A stretch of 64,000 nt of DNA from NCBI GenBank assembly GCA_037447655.1, contig JBBHKE010001986.1, forward strand, positions 62,001-126,000. Reading direction: 5' to 3'. The DNA is from Zygnema cylindricum (lineage: Eukaryota > Streptophyta > Zygnematophyceae > Zygnematales > Zygnemataceae). The position numbers and the translations under genes are program-made. Shown piece after piece: positions 20,726 to 33,499 of the stretch (position 1 is the stretch's first letter; the number at the start of each line of letters is the position of its first letter). Under the pieces are notes generated by a model, which was not told the DNA's origin, made no database searches, and saw only the letters and a program-made list of their open reading frames with translations.

Positions 20726-21590
20726 TAATGAATAATGTTGTTAATATTATGTTATTTTATAATATATTTTATATATTATGTTTATTAATTAATAATGCAA
20801 GGAGACGTCGCAGGTTGTAATCCACGTCTTCAAATAATGTTGTTTATTCGATTTTGTGATTTTTACCTACTAATAGTTGCTACTTTTTAACACTAATTAC
20901 TATGAGCGTTGTAGTGGTACATCTCCCTTTGCATAAAAACAGTTCATGTACCTCTTCTTTTTGCTATTTTGTCTTTTTGCAATCGCTCTTTAAGAATAGT
21001 TTCCTTCCTCAACAATCACCTCTCTCAAGAGTTTTTTGTCCTTATTTTACGTGTAACTCTTAGATTAATGTTTATTGTCTCACAAATCTAAATTTTTGGT
21101 TACATTTTTTGGAGAGTTTTTCTTTCAACTTTAGTACAATGTTAAGAATCATGATGTACACTTAAAGAAAAAATCTTAGTTTTTCACATGGAAAGTCAAT
21201 TAGCAAAAAACACATTTAAATGGGGAAGAAAAAACAAAATTATTCTATAGTATGAAATATAGCAATAAACAAATTACAACAAAAAAAATCCTCGTCCCAT
21301 TTTCGACTCTAACATACAATTTTTCAAACTCAAACTTAAAATCTAAAGAAAATCTATAAATCTACATTTGGTATAATTACTACGCTTTTAAAAATAAGCA
21401 TTCCGGTTTAAGAAAAAAAAAACACTACACTTTTTGAAACACAACAAAAAATTCTAAGAAAAAAAACATGTTATAAAAAATAAAACAAACAAAACAAAAC
21501 AAAACAAAAAACTGTGCGTTTTAAATATCTTGGCTATATCTAACACACAAAACATCACTAACAATTGATGCCGCTAGTGAGCTCCTCTTT
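20726..21590. other. AT-rich, nothing recognised
   Basis: Poly-A-rich sequence with no open frame of note. Confidence 0.5.
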
Positions 21591-21599
21591 CTTGTGATC

Positions 21600-23655
21600 G
21601 TGTTCTTGAGATCCGAAAAATTTCATTCGGACATAGAGATAGAAGCCAAAAAAACTCGCTAGAAAATGAATCCTTCATCTTTCGCACGTACACTTGATTT
21701 TTTTTCCACCATTCGAGTATGTTAAAGTTCAATCATATGTCGCTGGTTAATTTTAAAACAAAATAGCGTTATAATTCATCAATACCGAGCAGTTTGTTGT
21801 CGGTTGTAATAAGTACTTTGTTTTCGTCATTGCTCTCACCTAAAAAAATGTGGAAGCCGCCCATACTTTTCCATGTTTTTTATTTTTTTGTTTTACGTTA
21901 AGGACTAACAAAGTCAACGTCATCACCTAGGTCGTTTACGAATTCTCAAAGTTTGGCCCTCCCGTTTTCGATTTCGGTTTTTGATACCCTACTTATTTCA
22001 AACATATTTTTTTGTCAAAGATTTAAAAGAGCCCCGACAATATGATACTCGTGAAGACCCCACTTCGGTTGTGCAAATTTCATAAAAAGTTCTTTCAACT
22101 TTTGCAAGTTTGGCAAATGGGCGGGGCATTCTTTTTCACCATCATTATAATATTTTTTCCTTATCTTATGAATAGACAACCGTTCAAACAAAACCAAATA
22201 TAAAGTTGATTCTTTCAATTTTCCAACTTTAGGCTCCCTTCTTGAAACCTTTCCAAAAATTGTGTATCTTCGGTAAGATAAGTCTTATCGATACAAGCAA
22301 AAAGTGTCAATTTAATTTATGCTTCAGCGATTGATCCTATTGCATCGAATACATCGTAAATACTATTAAACATTCGGAGAAAATAACTCCACCATGTTGT
22401 GATTTATTGTTTTAAAGAGTTTAAAAGATTTTGTAAATTACTCTATTTCAACAATGTGACCAATGTTTTACAAGAGTCAATTAAATCAATCAAGTCAATA
22501 ACCTCCACATCGCATTTCTATTTTTTAGAAGCTCAACCCTTGATCAAAATCGAGATCACAATGGCAACAATTTTATAGTCCGTGCAAGGTATCCGAAAAA
22601 ACATACTCGGTAGACTTTCAACCCCACACATGTTAGAGCCACTGTCGCTCACAAAAGGGCAACAATTGTCCAAAACATCAAAATTGGACATTTTAAATTT
22701 GGTCAAGCAATATTTAAAAGCAATTAAAACGTTTTCTGTGGTATGTTTTACCTCAGAAAAATGTTTGACTTCAAGTGTGCGTGCATGAAGTTTAAATAAT
22801 TTGTCGATAAAAAGAGCAGTTACTGAAATGAATGAGGTTCTTTTTATTGTCTCAGAAGATCGGTCGTAGATGCGACAAATATGTTGCTATCAATATTCTC
22901 TCTAAGTTCCAGTTTCATCAAACTACGGATATCTTTGGCGGAAGATATATTGTAGTGTTTTACGCTATTCACATAGTAGTTGATCAATGTCAACACATTT
23001 GTTAGACGAAACACCAACATCAAATAATGTTTGACAAAATGTTTTAAAACGTGAAAAAAAAAACAATAACAAAATATCGTAAAATTACTAACCATGATCA
23101 AAAAAGAGGTTTTTACCAAGGCAAATGATTTATATGGATAGGCAAATCAAAAACAATAACATGACAAACAAATAATAAAAAAAATAAATAAAAAAAAATA
23201 CGAATACAAATTACCGATAAGAAAATATCGATGAAGCTAAAATATGTAAATGTATTTACAAAGCAATATGTAATACTATACACATTAAAGCCATCCTAAA
23301 GAGAATAAAAAAAAAATCATAACTAAACGGTTGAATTTTGAAAATTGTCAAAGGTCCTCGCAACACATCAACGCCACCATTTTGGCATTTTTATTTTTTA
23401 TCCTTCGCTTTCACTTCCGTTGTTCAAAAAAACTCACAAATAAGTCCTCTTAAATTGTTCGTGTCGGCCCAAAGTTGAATATGTGTGATTGTTAATTGTT
23501 GAAGTACCGTTTGTTGACTTGTATTGATAAGTTATGACGCATGTATTACAAGCCACAAAACCTTCCCCCTTTGCCATGTATTTATTTGATGTTTTAACTT
23601 CATAGGCATGTTCAATTTTTTTCGAACAATTTGAAGTGTCTTTGCTTTCTTTCAC
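21600..23655 (-). pseudogene. Decayed hAT-family transposase
   Basis: Minus-strand fragments in the right order: a BED-type zinc finger (ACNTCVITYQYKSTNGTST, with a following His pair; 23434-23655), a middle segment containing VSDSGSNMCG near 22622-22672, which matches the hAT 'vtDnasNm' catalytic region, and near 21700-21735 FNILEWWKKN, the 'LeWWk' of the hAT C-terminal dimerisation region. Many stops and frameshifts separate them, so it is inactive. No terminal repeats were found. This superfamily makes 8-bp target duplications like that of the MITE at 19763. Confidence 0.75.
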
Positions 23656-23839
23656 TAGCTAACACTGAGCAGTTTCACCGTTTTTTTATTTTTGAAGCTA
23701 ATTTTGCGTTTTAGTTTTTAAAGGAAGCAAGGATATTTTTCTCCATTTTGGTGTATGACTGGTTTTGTTTGAATTGTGGTCAATTTTCTCTAACTTAAAT
23801 ATTAATTCAAAATATCGATTTATTGTTTCAAACATGTGA

Positions 23840-24115
23840 GTAAGCCAACAATTAGGATTTGTCGTGTGGAATTGACATAACAATTTGATTTCCACCAATT
23901 TATTAGCCAATGTTAGTGTATGTCGCGTAAAATTGACATAATAATTTGATATATTTGTGGAAACACGGTATAAAGTTTATAATTAGCTCTTTGCAACACT
24001 GTACGTCGGATAAGTAAGCCAAAAATTACGACCTGTCGAGTTAAAATGATATAAAAATTTGATATATTTGTGGAAACACCATATAAAGTGCATAATTAAC
24101 ACTTTGCAATAGAGT
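23840..24115. repeat. Degenerate tandem repeat, about 100-bp unit
   Basis: Two to three units share AATTTGATATATTTGTGGAA and TGTCGTGTGGAATTGACATA-like blocks. Confidence 0.65.
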
Positions 24116-24129
24116 ACCATTTGCAGCTC

Positions 24130-24830
24130 TTATCTTCGATTACGATTTGCATATGAATACTATAAGTACTGGGTCAAAGACTTGGTGGTGAGATTTGCGA
24201 CTCTAATCTTGATGTCACTTATTGAATATCCTTAAAATTTTTAACAACGACAAATTTAACTTCAAGTCTTCACTCGCTTACAATGTACTTGCGTATGAAG
24301 TCAACATACGACAAAACATGTGTACTTTTTGCAGACGTCATTTTTCTACACGAACTCATTTTTTAGTGCTTATGTTTTTTAATATAACGAAAGTCTTTTG
24401 CCAGAATTAGTGTGACGACATAATTTTGCCAAAAATAGCGCGACGAAGGAGAGTGTCTAGATTACTTTTTTTTGTTTTAGGTTGGATTTTGAAAGGTACA
24501 TATCATATGCAATTTTTTTGAATTTTCATTAACTGTCTATCGTGATATGCATCTTAATTGTCCAGCGTGTTGCGATTCACTTTATCTTTGTAGTGACCCA
24601 CCACCTACCGGTAAGTTGTTAGCTACAGTGTTAAATGAAGTGAATGCCTCGCGAATGAATATCCGACGGTTAGTGTTACCTCTTTTACCTTCGTAGAGTA
24701 TTGGCAAAATTCTCTGTAATGTTGTTTTGCGTAAAAAAAAAAAAAAAACGGTATGGTTTGGTACGGGTAGGTGCGGATTTCTGTAAACTACCCCACTTTT
24801 TAACTGATGGAACGCCACCCGTAGCGGTAA
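24130..24830. repeat. Dispersed repeat R, copy 2
   Basis: Matches copies 1 and 4 block by block (ACTTCAAGTCTTCACTCGC, GACGAAGGAGAGTGTCTAGA, CCGACGGTTAGTGTTACC). It keeps the uninterrupted sequence AATGTTGTTTTGCG and AAACTACCCC, where copy 4 is broken by the copia element and the MITE. Confidence 0.75.
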
Positions 24831-25559
24831 AATTGAAATCTAATCACTAATCGTAAACATTATTGCTTTATTTGGTCACGCGTGACGACGTACTTGTTTT
24901 TAAATTAGATTCTTCAATATGTTTATGCAGGTTCATTTTCTTATCGTGAACGAAGCTTATTTCGTTTCGTGCGAATTTATTTATCCGTATCACATCGTCC
25001 TTTAATTTTGCGTGTGAGTTCAACACAACCCTTCGCGATTAGATTTCAAATTTGCAGCTTAGTTGAAAGCCAACATGTGCTCTCACAGTGGAGCTCACGT
25101 AAAGTGAGAAAGTGCATCCGCGTAACACTTTTATTTACATGTGGTTGACAAAGTTTTGTTACCCGTAAACCTTGGTCGACCGTGTGAATTGTTGTGTTTT
25201 TATAACGGTTTACGTTCGGAAGCGAGACAGTTTTTAAACCGGTTGTTGCTATATTTTGCAAGTTAAAGCTGTTTGACGGATTGACTGTCTAATCTAAACC
25301 GAACGGTAAGTAAATTGTATTAATTTGTGCTTAAAATGTACAATTTTTGACAAGCTGACTTAAGTATTTGCACAAAAATTGCCACTGCAATTAGCAATTC
25401 CCTAAATTTATTCGTGATAAGAAGTGGGACATCAAATTGAGTTACGCGCAATACTACAAAGGTGATTTTGTACAAACTTTCTATGTAATAGCGTTAACGC
25501 AAAAGATTTATTAGGCGTATTAACATGGCGTTGCATTATGAAATTCTGTAATAGTATGA
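24831..25559. other. Non-coding, nothing recognised
   Basis: A minus frame at 25046-25261 has no motif. The stretch is probably repeat-derived. Confidence 0.4.
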
Positions 25560-25910
25560 CAAGCTTTACTCTGTGTTATATTTTAGAAGATGTTCCATTG
25601 CGTAGAGCTAGTAAAGCAAGTGTTTTAAATTGAGTTGCACCACGTAGTTTATGATTCTATTTTACAAATCTTTAAAACATATTCACACAGACCACTTTTA
25701 ACTTCAAATCTTCATTTGCGTACCAGGTACATGCGTAACCAAGTCATCATACGACCAAAAAATTGTACTTTTTGAAGAAGCGGCTCATTTTTTAAGGTTC
25801 CTGTTTTTGAACATAACAAAAATTTTAAAGTCCTTTGGCACAGATAGTGTGACGAAGGAGCGATACGAGAATACTCTTTTTATTTTCAGTTGCATTTTGA
25901 AAAGTACATA
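25560..25910. repeat. Dispersed repeat R, copy 3 (partial)
   Basis: Blocks GATGTTCCATTGCGTAGAG, AACTTCAAATCTTCATTTGC and GTGACGAAGGAGCG in order; the 3' part is missing. Confidence 0.7.
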
Positions 25911-25924
25911 TCTTTATACAAATT

Positions 25925-26569
25925 AGGGTAAAGTTGAATCAGTCGTTTTTGTAATCATACGGCCAACTCTACAGACCGGGTTAATTGAGTCGATGTTCCA
26001 TCACGAAGAGTCTGTAAACCACGTGTTATACATTGAGTGACACCACGTGGGTTTTGACCGGATATTTAAAATCTTTTAAAAATCTTCACAACAACAAATT
26101 TCACTTCAAATATTCACTTGCGTACCATGTACTTACGTACCAAATTATAATACGACATAAATTTTATACTTTTTGCAAACGCCAATCTTTTACGCTAGCT
26201 CATTTGTAAGGGTTCGTGTTTTCGAACATGACGAAAATCCTTTGCCGAAAATAGTGTGACGAAAGTGCATTGCCACACATAGCGCGACAAAAAACCGTTT
26301 CGAGATTACTTTTTTAATTTTCACTTGCATTTTGAAAAGTACATACCATGTGCAAATTTCGTCAATTTTTGTTGGTTTTCCATCGAGACACGTAGCTTAA
26401 TCTTCCAGTGTGTCACGATTTTTTTTTTCTCTATCTGCCAACCCACATCTTACAGGTACGTTGGCAGATACAAAGAAAAATGAAGCCAACACCTCGCAGA
26501 TGAACATCCGACGGTCATTGTTACCTCCTAGACCTTTCGAAGAGATTTATCAAGATTCTTTGTAATAAT
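25925..26569. repeat. Dispersed repeat R, copy 4, left part
   Basis: Runs from the GTTTGTAATC-like block to TTCTTTGTAATAATG, where the copia element enters. It resumes after that element (32915-32979) and again after the MITE (33455 to about 33500). Confidence 0.75.
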
Positions 26570-26574
26570 GTTGT

Positions 26575-27552
26575 TGTTCTACGACCACTGGAGCAGGTGG
26601 AGCATCAACAGTAGTAGTAGAAGTAGATATAATTCATGACAGAAGCTTACCAAGAATCCTATTAGACAGCTGCCTTTTACAGCTCAATAACGTTGACACA
26701 AAGGTCAAAACTTCTTCAAACTATACCACAGTATAGTGTATCAAAAATTCTGACAACTCCCAAAGTTTCAGCACAATGGATCCAACATACACCAAGATAT
26801 GCAACTCAAAAGTTTCCCAAAAACAGTCTACGGATTACACATTCTGGAAATCAAGATACAAAAAACGTTCTAAGTCCTAACTCTTATACTCTTAGTGAGT
26901 ATCTACTTTTAGTTTTCTTACAACATAATGTTGTAGCGCCAACACAGGTATTCCTAAGAGATATATCCAAAACACAAAACTACCACTGAGATATAATTTA
27001 TCCTAATCAGGCTAAAACTAATTTACGAATATACAATCAATATTACTAAGAATATGTACTAAGTGGTTGTTCAAATACTCGTCGTTGGCTAGTTACGTTT
27101 GTCCGGATATGTCCACTCAGTTGTTTTAAAAACATCTGTCAGTAAGTCATTTGTGAATCTCGTCTGTTGACTCGATTTTGTTCAACCGTAGCAACGCAGT
27201 CCAATTCCAGATCACATTCAAATATTTGCAGCTTCGTAGCAGCTGGGTTGTCCCATACCAAAAATAGCCGCAGCTGTGTTTGTCGTTTTGCGTAGCAACT
27301 GCGTTGTTTTGTACCTAGATATCCCTAGTTGCATTGTCCCATTGCGTCGCAGGCTACGTCCGTCCGTACAGACTATATCAAAACTAACCGCAACTGCGTT
27401 TGTTCCACCTGCGCCGTAGCTGCGTTGTTCCAATGCTGGTGTCGGTACCATTAAAACTTTCACTATGCTTCAAGTGACGACGCGTGTCCCTATACATCTA
27501 TTTTCACGCCGTCCTATAAATTTGTTGAGACTTAAGCTTTCAAAAACCAACA
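26575..27552 (-). repeat. 3' LTR of the minus-strand copia
   Basis: 978 bp. Contains many GCAACGCAGC-like words (27180-27440). Compare its 982-bp partner at 31928. Confidence 0.9.
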
Positions 27553-27849
27553 CTCCCCTAAAGCTTTAGACTCATTATTCCAACGCAGCTAAGATGTTGA
27601 ACAAGCGCAGTATCGCAGCATAGCAACGTAGCATTTTTAGCAAGTCACCTATCCCACTATATCCCCGTTGTCGGACTAGCGCAGCATGTCAGTTTAGCAG
27701 TGAAGCAACTCAGCTATTCACTTAATCCTATTGCATCCTTACAATACTTCAACTTAGAAGCATGAAAAGCTTTAGTGAGCATATCTGCAATCATTTTAGC
27801 ATAACAAATAACATAATTTAATCACTCTAGAGAACGCTTTTCCTATAAC

Positions 27850-28210
27850 AAAATGTAATCTTACATCCATGTGCTTGCTTTTGAAGTGGCGACTTGGGTT
27901 AGAAGCAATGGCAATGGCAGCCTGGTTATCACACTAGATCACCAGTGGACCAACCTGTATGTATCCTAGTTCTTGCAACATGGATTTCACCCATAAGAGT
28001 TCTTTGAGGGCCGAGCTTGCTGCCATATATTCTGACTCCATTGTTGATTGTACAGTGACCTTCCGAAGTTTGTTGCTCCAACAATAAGCCACGTTCCCAA
28101 TTTGAAGAACGAATCCCGTGGTGGATTTTCAGCTTGGCATGTCGCCATAGCTCGCATCACTCCATGTTTGCAGCTTCACTTCTCCTCCGCCTAGTGTGAG
28201 TTTCAGGTCT
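27850..28210 (-). pseudogene. copia RNase H fragment
   Basis: Minus frame reads WSDASYGDMPS, then QSTMESEYMAASSALKELLW, then CDNQAAIAIASNPS. These are the RNase H metal-binding D and E, the SEY motif and the DNQ segment. Stops interrupt it. Confidence 0.8.
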
Positions 28211-28619
28211 TTAGTTCATGCCAAGTATCTTAAAACATTTTTTGCTGTATCACGGTCAGATTCCTTTGGATTCTCCAGACTTCTGCTTGGTACCCCAATT
28301 GCTACAGCGATGTTTGGACGGGTACAGTTCATGAAATATATTAGACTTCCCACTATCTGTCTGTAACGTATCAAAGCCATAAGGTCATCCTCCCTTGACT
28401 CAAAAGTTTCAGTGACAATAAAACCCGGTTCTGTTTCATCCCCTTCTTACTTATGGCGAAACTCCATTAGTGTTACACATCCTTTTGCCCCCCGCATTCC
28501 ATATTCATCTAACATGTTCCCAATTGCCTCCTTTTGAGTCAATTTTATTAATCCGTTTTTCCTGTCCCTCTCTACCTAGATGCCCAAAATAAATTTTGCC
28601 TCACCGAGGTCTTTCACCT

Positions 28620-29220
28620 CAATCGTGAGTTTAAAGCAAATTTAATTTTGTTAATTTTTGCCATTGATTTGCTAACTAATAATAAATCATCTACATACAC
28701 CGCTATGTACACTATTCCATTCTCTCATTTTAAAACATAGACAGAATGATCAAATTTTATCCTTTTAAAACTTAGGCTAGTTAAGAATTCATCAAGTTTT
28801 ACATTCCATTGCATTGGGGCGTGTTTTAGGCTTTACAAAGATTTTAGCAGTTTGCATACGAAGTGCTCTTTTCCTGGTTCTGCATACATTACAGGCTGCT
28901 GCATGTAAATGGTCTCCTCTAGTTCTCCATACAAAAAGGCCCTCTTTACATCCATCTGATGCATTTCCATATTCTCTATAGCAGTGAGAGATAGCAAAAT
29001 CCTAACTGTCACAAATTTATAACCGGAAAAAATGTTTTTTCAAAATCAATTCCTTCCTTTTGATTATATCCCTTTGCCACAGGTCTAGCCTTATATCGTT
29101 TAATGGTATTACTTGGATTTAACTTCACCTTGAATACCCATTTGTTGCCGAACGCTTTTCGATCCGGAGGAAGGTCCATAAGCTCCCATGTTTGAGCCTC
29201 CATGATCGACTTCATTTCAT
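28620..29220 (-). pseudogene. copia reverse transcriptase fragment
   Basis: FGNKWVFKVKLNPSNTIKRY, then the MHQMDVKRAFLYGELEE and AVYVDDLLLV signatures appear in order, in more than one frame. The catalytic YVDD is still readable, but stops and shifts break the chain. Confidence 0.85.
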
Positions 29221-29513
29221 CGTTTGCCGCCTCGATCTTGTGATTGCGCTTCGGTGATGAGAAGGCTTCCTGGATGGTCAGAGGCTCTCATTGAGCTGCC
29301 GAGTAGGCGAAAGTGAGAATTTGCTTGCACGCGGCTACTGGATCTTCTTCCCCCTGGACGTTTTGAGGCTGAAATTGTCGGATCCCCTGCGCAGCACTAT
29401 TTGTGATGGTTGTGATTTGTAGGCAGCGATTGCTGTTGGTCTGTTTCCCGTCCATTGCGCTGGTTGCGATTCGTAGGCAGCGACTGCTGCTGGTCCGTTT
29501 CCAAATGAAATTG

Positions 29514-30330
29514 TTAGGGAACGAGATAATGTTCCGACTGTTGTGTTACCACTTCTAGATTTTGCATCTGTGGGACAATCTTATGGATGCTATCTAAAAT
29601 GACATATTCTTGTACTTTTTGCTGCTTCTGGTGCTCTTTCATTTTAAATAAGTATATCGAGTCTAGTTCATCTTTGACAACAATGTTCCTTACTACAATA
29701 ATTTTCTGCCTCTCAAAAATAAAGACTCTATAACCTTTAGAGTGATCATCATATCCTAACAAAATGCCCGGCAATCCGTTAGGTTCAATTTTCCATTTAT
29801 TATTAGACGTATCCAAAATAAAGCATTTACTTCCAAAGACTTTGAAGTGACTGACATCCGGTTTTCTACCCGTCCAGATCTCATAAGGAGTGGTTTCTAT
29901 CGATCTTGAACCTATCCTATTTTTGATATAAACTGCACAATTTAATGCTTCAGCCAAATTTCGGATCCACATCTTTATCCGCCAACATGGACCTAGAGCT
30001 CTCCATAATAGTTCTATTTAGTCTTTCTGAGACCCCATTTTGTTTTGGAGAATATAGATTAGTTAATTTGTGACTTATAACTTCTTTGCGTAAGACGTTT
30101 TTAAACTCTTTTGACGTATATTCCCTGCCATTGTTTGATCTGAGCTCCAAAATCGACAAACCATGTAGTTTCTCCGCCCACGCTTTGTAGTTTTGAAAAT
30201 GAGTGAAGACTTCACTCTTAGCCTTCATGAAGTAGACCTTAGTAAATCTCGAAAATCATCTGTAAATGTAACCATATATTTCATCCCCCAGGCAGATGTA
30301 ACCATATATTTCATCCCCCAGGCAGATGGC
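29514..30330 (-). pseudogene. copia integrase fragment
   Basis: LRSNNGREYTSKEF carries N where the second catalytic Asp should be (usual LRSDNGGEY). The catalytic Glu is kept in NGVSERLNRT. Downstream TPYEIWTGRKPDVSHFKVFG is the typical GKG-region context. Frames change at about 29960. Confidence 0.85.
30267..30326. repeat. Perfect 30-bp tandem duplication
   Basis: Two identical units starting TGTAACCATATATTTCATCC lie inside the integrase pseudogene. Confidence 0.95.
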
Positions 30331-30341
30331 ACCTTTGCAGG

Positions 30342-30991
30342 TCAGAAAACATCAGAATGAATGAGTTGCAAAAGTTTAGTAAAGTTATGTTCAGACTCTT
30401 GAGGAAATGGTAATCTGTGTATTTTTCCTAATGGACAGCCATCACACGTTTTAGGTGACTGATTTGACAGAGTGACTCCTTCTATTTTGCCAGCGTTGAC
30501 CATCTTTTTCATACTTTTATAACTCACATGGCCTAATCTTTTATGTCACAGGTCATCTGAAGATAATGCACCGGAATACAAAACATCATTTTCTTTATTA
30601 TCGGGCATATCCATTCGATACATTTTGCTGGCATCTCTAGTTCCGTAACTGCAATTTTTCCATTTTTGCTAACAACTTGCCTGCCATGTTTCGGATTGAC
30701 CTCAAATCCTTTACTCTCTACTAAAGAAGTGGAAAACAAAATTTTCCTAAAATCTGGTACATAAAGAACATTATGAAGAGTTCTCTCAATTGCCTTGCCT
30801 TCTACATCAACTAGCATGGAGACATCCCCTACAGCCCGAGTTTGCACACTCATTCCACATGCATAGTAGATGTTTTTCTCCTGTGTTGATTTCAGATTTT
30901 TAAAAACTGCCTTGTTCCAGCACATGTGGGCCAACGCTCCCGTGTCCATTATCCATCCATTGTCTTTCGCGCCCTCCATTGCTGCCGCCAT
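30342..30991 (-). pseudogene. copia protease and GAG-pre-integrase fragment
   Basis: WIMDTGALAHMC is the aspartic protease site (D-T-G). The later CDGCPLGKIHRLPFP is the zinc-binding pre-integrase segment. A frame change lies near 30530. Confidence 0.8.
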
Positions 30992-31139
30992 AGCAAATAG
31001 ATCATCATCCTCCTTGTCAGCGAGTGAAAGAGACTCGTCTTGATGAGAAGAAGACGCCGAGAATCGTGCATTTCCTCGTTGTGATAATCCCGTGAAGCCT
31101 TGATGATATTAGCTCTGTTGCCATCCAGGCCTATACAGA

Positions 31140-31913
31140 TATGTTTCATTAGCTTTCTTAAGCTAAGGACAGAATTAATATCCATGACCTTTTTCATTAA
31201 AATAAAAACAAGCATTGAAAGGTTGTCTATTTCTTTTTTGATTAAGCTGTCTAAACTGATTTTGATTGTGATTAAACTGATTTCTTTGCTGATTAAACTT
31301 ATTTTTTTGTTGGTTAAACTGAGCTTTTTCATCAAATTGTGTATCAAATGCCTCTACTTGTTTTTCACCATTGAGAATTTTAGAATCCGCTTCCTCTTCA
31401 AATATCAAATTAATAGCTAACAAAAGTGTCCAGCTAGCTTTATCTTTTTATTTCAGCCTTTCAGACGCTGCTATCATAGTAGTAGGAAGACCTCTCATCA
31501 GCAATGCAGCCTAGTGAAACTAAGGAAAAGATCCACCTGCATAAGCATGAGAATCTACTAGTATTCGAAATTTGTTACAATATTCTACCATTGTGCCACT
31601 CGTGTATTTGTAGTCCCAAATTTGTCCTGCCAGAAAAATTTCTTCTTGAACATTAGCCTTTTAAAAATCAGCCTTGAGAGATTCCAGATATCGATCCCCT
31701 TTTTCATTTTTATCCGTGACATAGCCAATTCTTGTGATATACAAAATTTCAAAAGTGATCGAGCTTGCGAATTTTTCTTTGACCAAGACGAATCCGTTTC
31801 CGCCAGTGAGCCATCCAAAATACCAGAAAGGTTAACATTTTCGAAGTGTGTCTCCACCATATCCGCCCAATAAGCGTACCTTTCCTCGAAGAAGATATGA
31901 ATTCTTGATGATA
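31140..31913 (-). pseudogene. copia gag fragment
   Basis: YAYWADMVETHFENVNLSGI is the gag N-terminal pattern. A Gln/Asn-rich linker leads to a damaged zinc knuckle CFYFNEKGHGY (second Cys lost). An ATG at 31983 that would extend this frame lies in the LTR and is not a real start. Confidence 0.7.
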
Positions 31914-31924
31914 GGCCCGTAACC
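31914..31924 (-). other. Primer site of half-tRNA type (decayed)
   Basis: GGTTACGGGCC follows the LTR after a three-base spacer. It matches the anticodon arm of initiator tRNA-Met (GGTTATGGGCC expected) rather than its 3' end. Confidence 0.6.
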
Positions 31925-31927
31925 TGT

Positions 31928-32909
31928 TGTTCTACGACCACTCGAGAAGGTGGAGCATGAGCAGTAGTAGTAGAAGTAAACATAATTCATCACAGAAGCT
32001 TACCAAGAATCCTATCAGACAGCTGCCTTTTACAGCTCAATAACGTTGACACAAAGGTCAAAACTTCTTCAAACTATACCACAGTATAGTGTATCACAAA
32101 GTCTGACAACTCTCAAAGTTTCAGCACAATTGATCCAACTTACACCAAGATATGCAACTCAGAAGTTTCCCAAAAATAGTCTACAGATTACACAATCTGG
32201 AAATCAAGATACAAAAAACATTCTAAGTCCTAACTTTTACACTCTTAGTGAGTATCTACTTTTAGTTTTCTTATTACATAATGCTGAAATGGCGACACAG
32301 GTGTTCCTAAGAGATATATCCAAAACACAAAACTACCACTAAGATCTAATTTATCCTAATCACGTTAAAACTTATTTACCACTATACAATCAATATTACT
32401 AATAATATGTACTAAGTGGTTGTACAAATACTCGCCGCCGGCTAGTTATGTTTGTCCGGATATGTCCACTCAGTTGTTTTAAAAACATCTGTCTGTAAGT
32501 CATCTGTGAATCTCGTCTGTTGACTCGATTTTGTTCAACCGTAGCAACGCAGTCCAATTCCAGATCACATTCAAATATCTGCAGCTTCGTAGCAGCTGCG
32601 TTGTCCAATACCAAAAATAGCCGCAGCAGCGTTTTTATTGTTGCGCACCAACTGTGTTGTCTTGTACCAAGATATCCCTAGTTGCGTTGTCTCGTTGCGT
32701 CGCAGGCTACGTTTGTGCGTACGGACCATATCAAAAATAACCGTAGTTGCGCTGTTCTAATGCTGGTGTCGGTACCATTAAAACTTTCAATGCTGGTGTT
32801 GGTACCATTAGAACTTTCAGTATGTTTCAAGTGACGACGCGTGTCCCTATACATCTATTTTTCCGCTGTCCTATAAATTTGCTGAGACTTAAGGTTTTAA
32901 AAATCAACA
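31928..32909 (-). repeat. 5' LTR of the minus-strand copia
   Basis: 982 bp, TGTTGATTTTTAAAACC to GTAGAACA in minus sense, co-linear with 26575-27552. Confidence 0.9.
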
Positions 32910-32979
32910 GTTGTTTCGCATATAAAAACAAAATAAGCGGTACGGTTTGGTATGGATAGTCGCAGATATCTATAAACTA

Positions 32980-33452
32980 CACCACGAATCGTAATTAGAG
33001 TAATATACACTAATTACGTTACCCCGAATTTTGACTCTATCGCAATAAATATAGTATAGTATTCTAAACTATTCTTTACGTTATTTAATGTACTTTTTGA
33101 ATAAGTGTTAACAACTCTATTCAGTGTTGTTTTCAATATTGTGGCGTACAGTTCGTGTCTGACCGTGCAAAATTGTACTTTATTAAGTAAAAAAGTACAA
33201 ATAAATATTTCTTAGAGGTCGTTATCATGTAATTGCGTTTTACAATCCGCGTAGTGCAAACGTTATAGTGACAATTAATTGTACGTTTTGTCAAATTGTC
33301 TATGAATACCTAATTTACAATAGTAATATTTAGCACGTAAAATTAGAATACTAAAATAAATTAGAGTAAATTCCTTTTGAAAAATGTCTATCACATTAAT
33401 TAGAATTCATAACTAATTATTTTTTTCTTTACTCTAATTACGATTCGCGATG
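32980..33452. mobile_element. TA-flanked MITE, copy 2 (473 bp)
   Basis: Inverted ends CACCACGAATCGTAATTAGA/...CTAATTACGATTCGCGATG, with TA on both sides (32978-32979, 33453-33454). Inserted in repeat R copy 4; copy 2 of that repeat keeps the empty TA. Confidence 0.88.
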
Positions 33453-33499
33453 TACCTCACATTTCGACTAATGGAACTTGATCCTTACTATATACAAAT

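Larger units (their letters stand above)
26575..32909 (-). mobile_element. Ty1/copia retrotransposon, full length but decayed
   Basis: LTRs 31928-32909 (5') and 26575-27552 (3') begin TGTTG and end GAACA in minus sense. Exact 5-bp duplications GTTGT flank the element (26570-26574 and 32910-32914), and repeat R copy 2 gives the empty site. A primer site of anticodon-arm type lies at 31914-31924, and the purine tract TTTAGGGGAG lies before the 3' LTR. Domain order gag, protease, integrase, RT, RNase H is copia-type. Each domain has stops or frameshifts, so no protein can be made. Confidence 0.92.

Noticed and set aside
26575-26700. Idea that the minus copia is followed by part of a second tandem copy
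   Set aside because: The apparent gag start beyond the 3' LTR proved to be part of the LTR once the target duplications were located.
31585-31983. ATG at 31983 as the start of copia gag
   Set aside because: The same sequence is present in the other LTR and the exact GTTGT duplications place the LTR end at 31928, so the ATG is inside the LTR.
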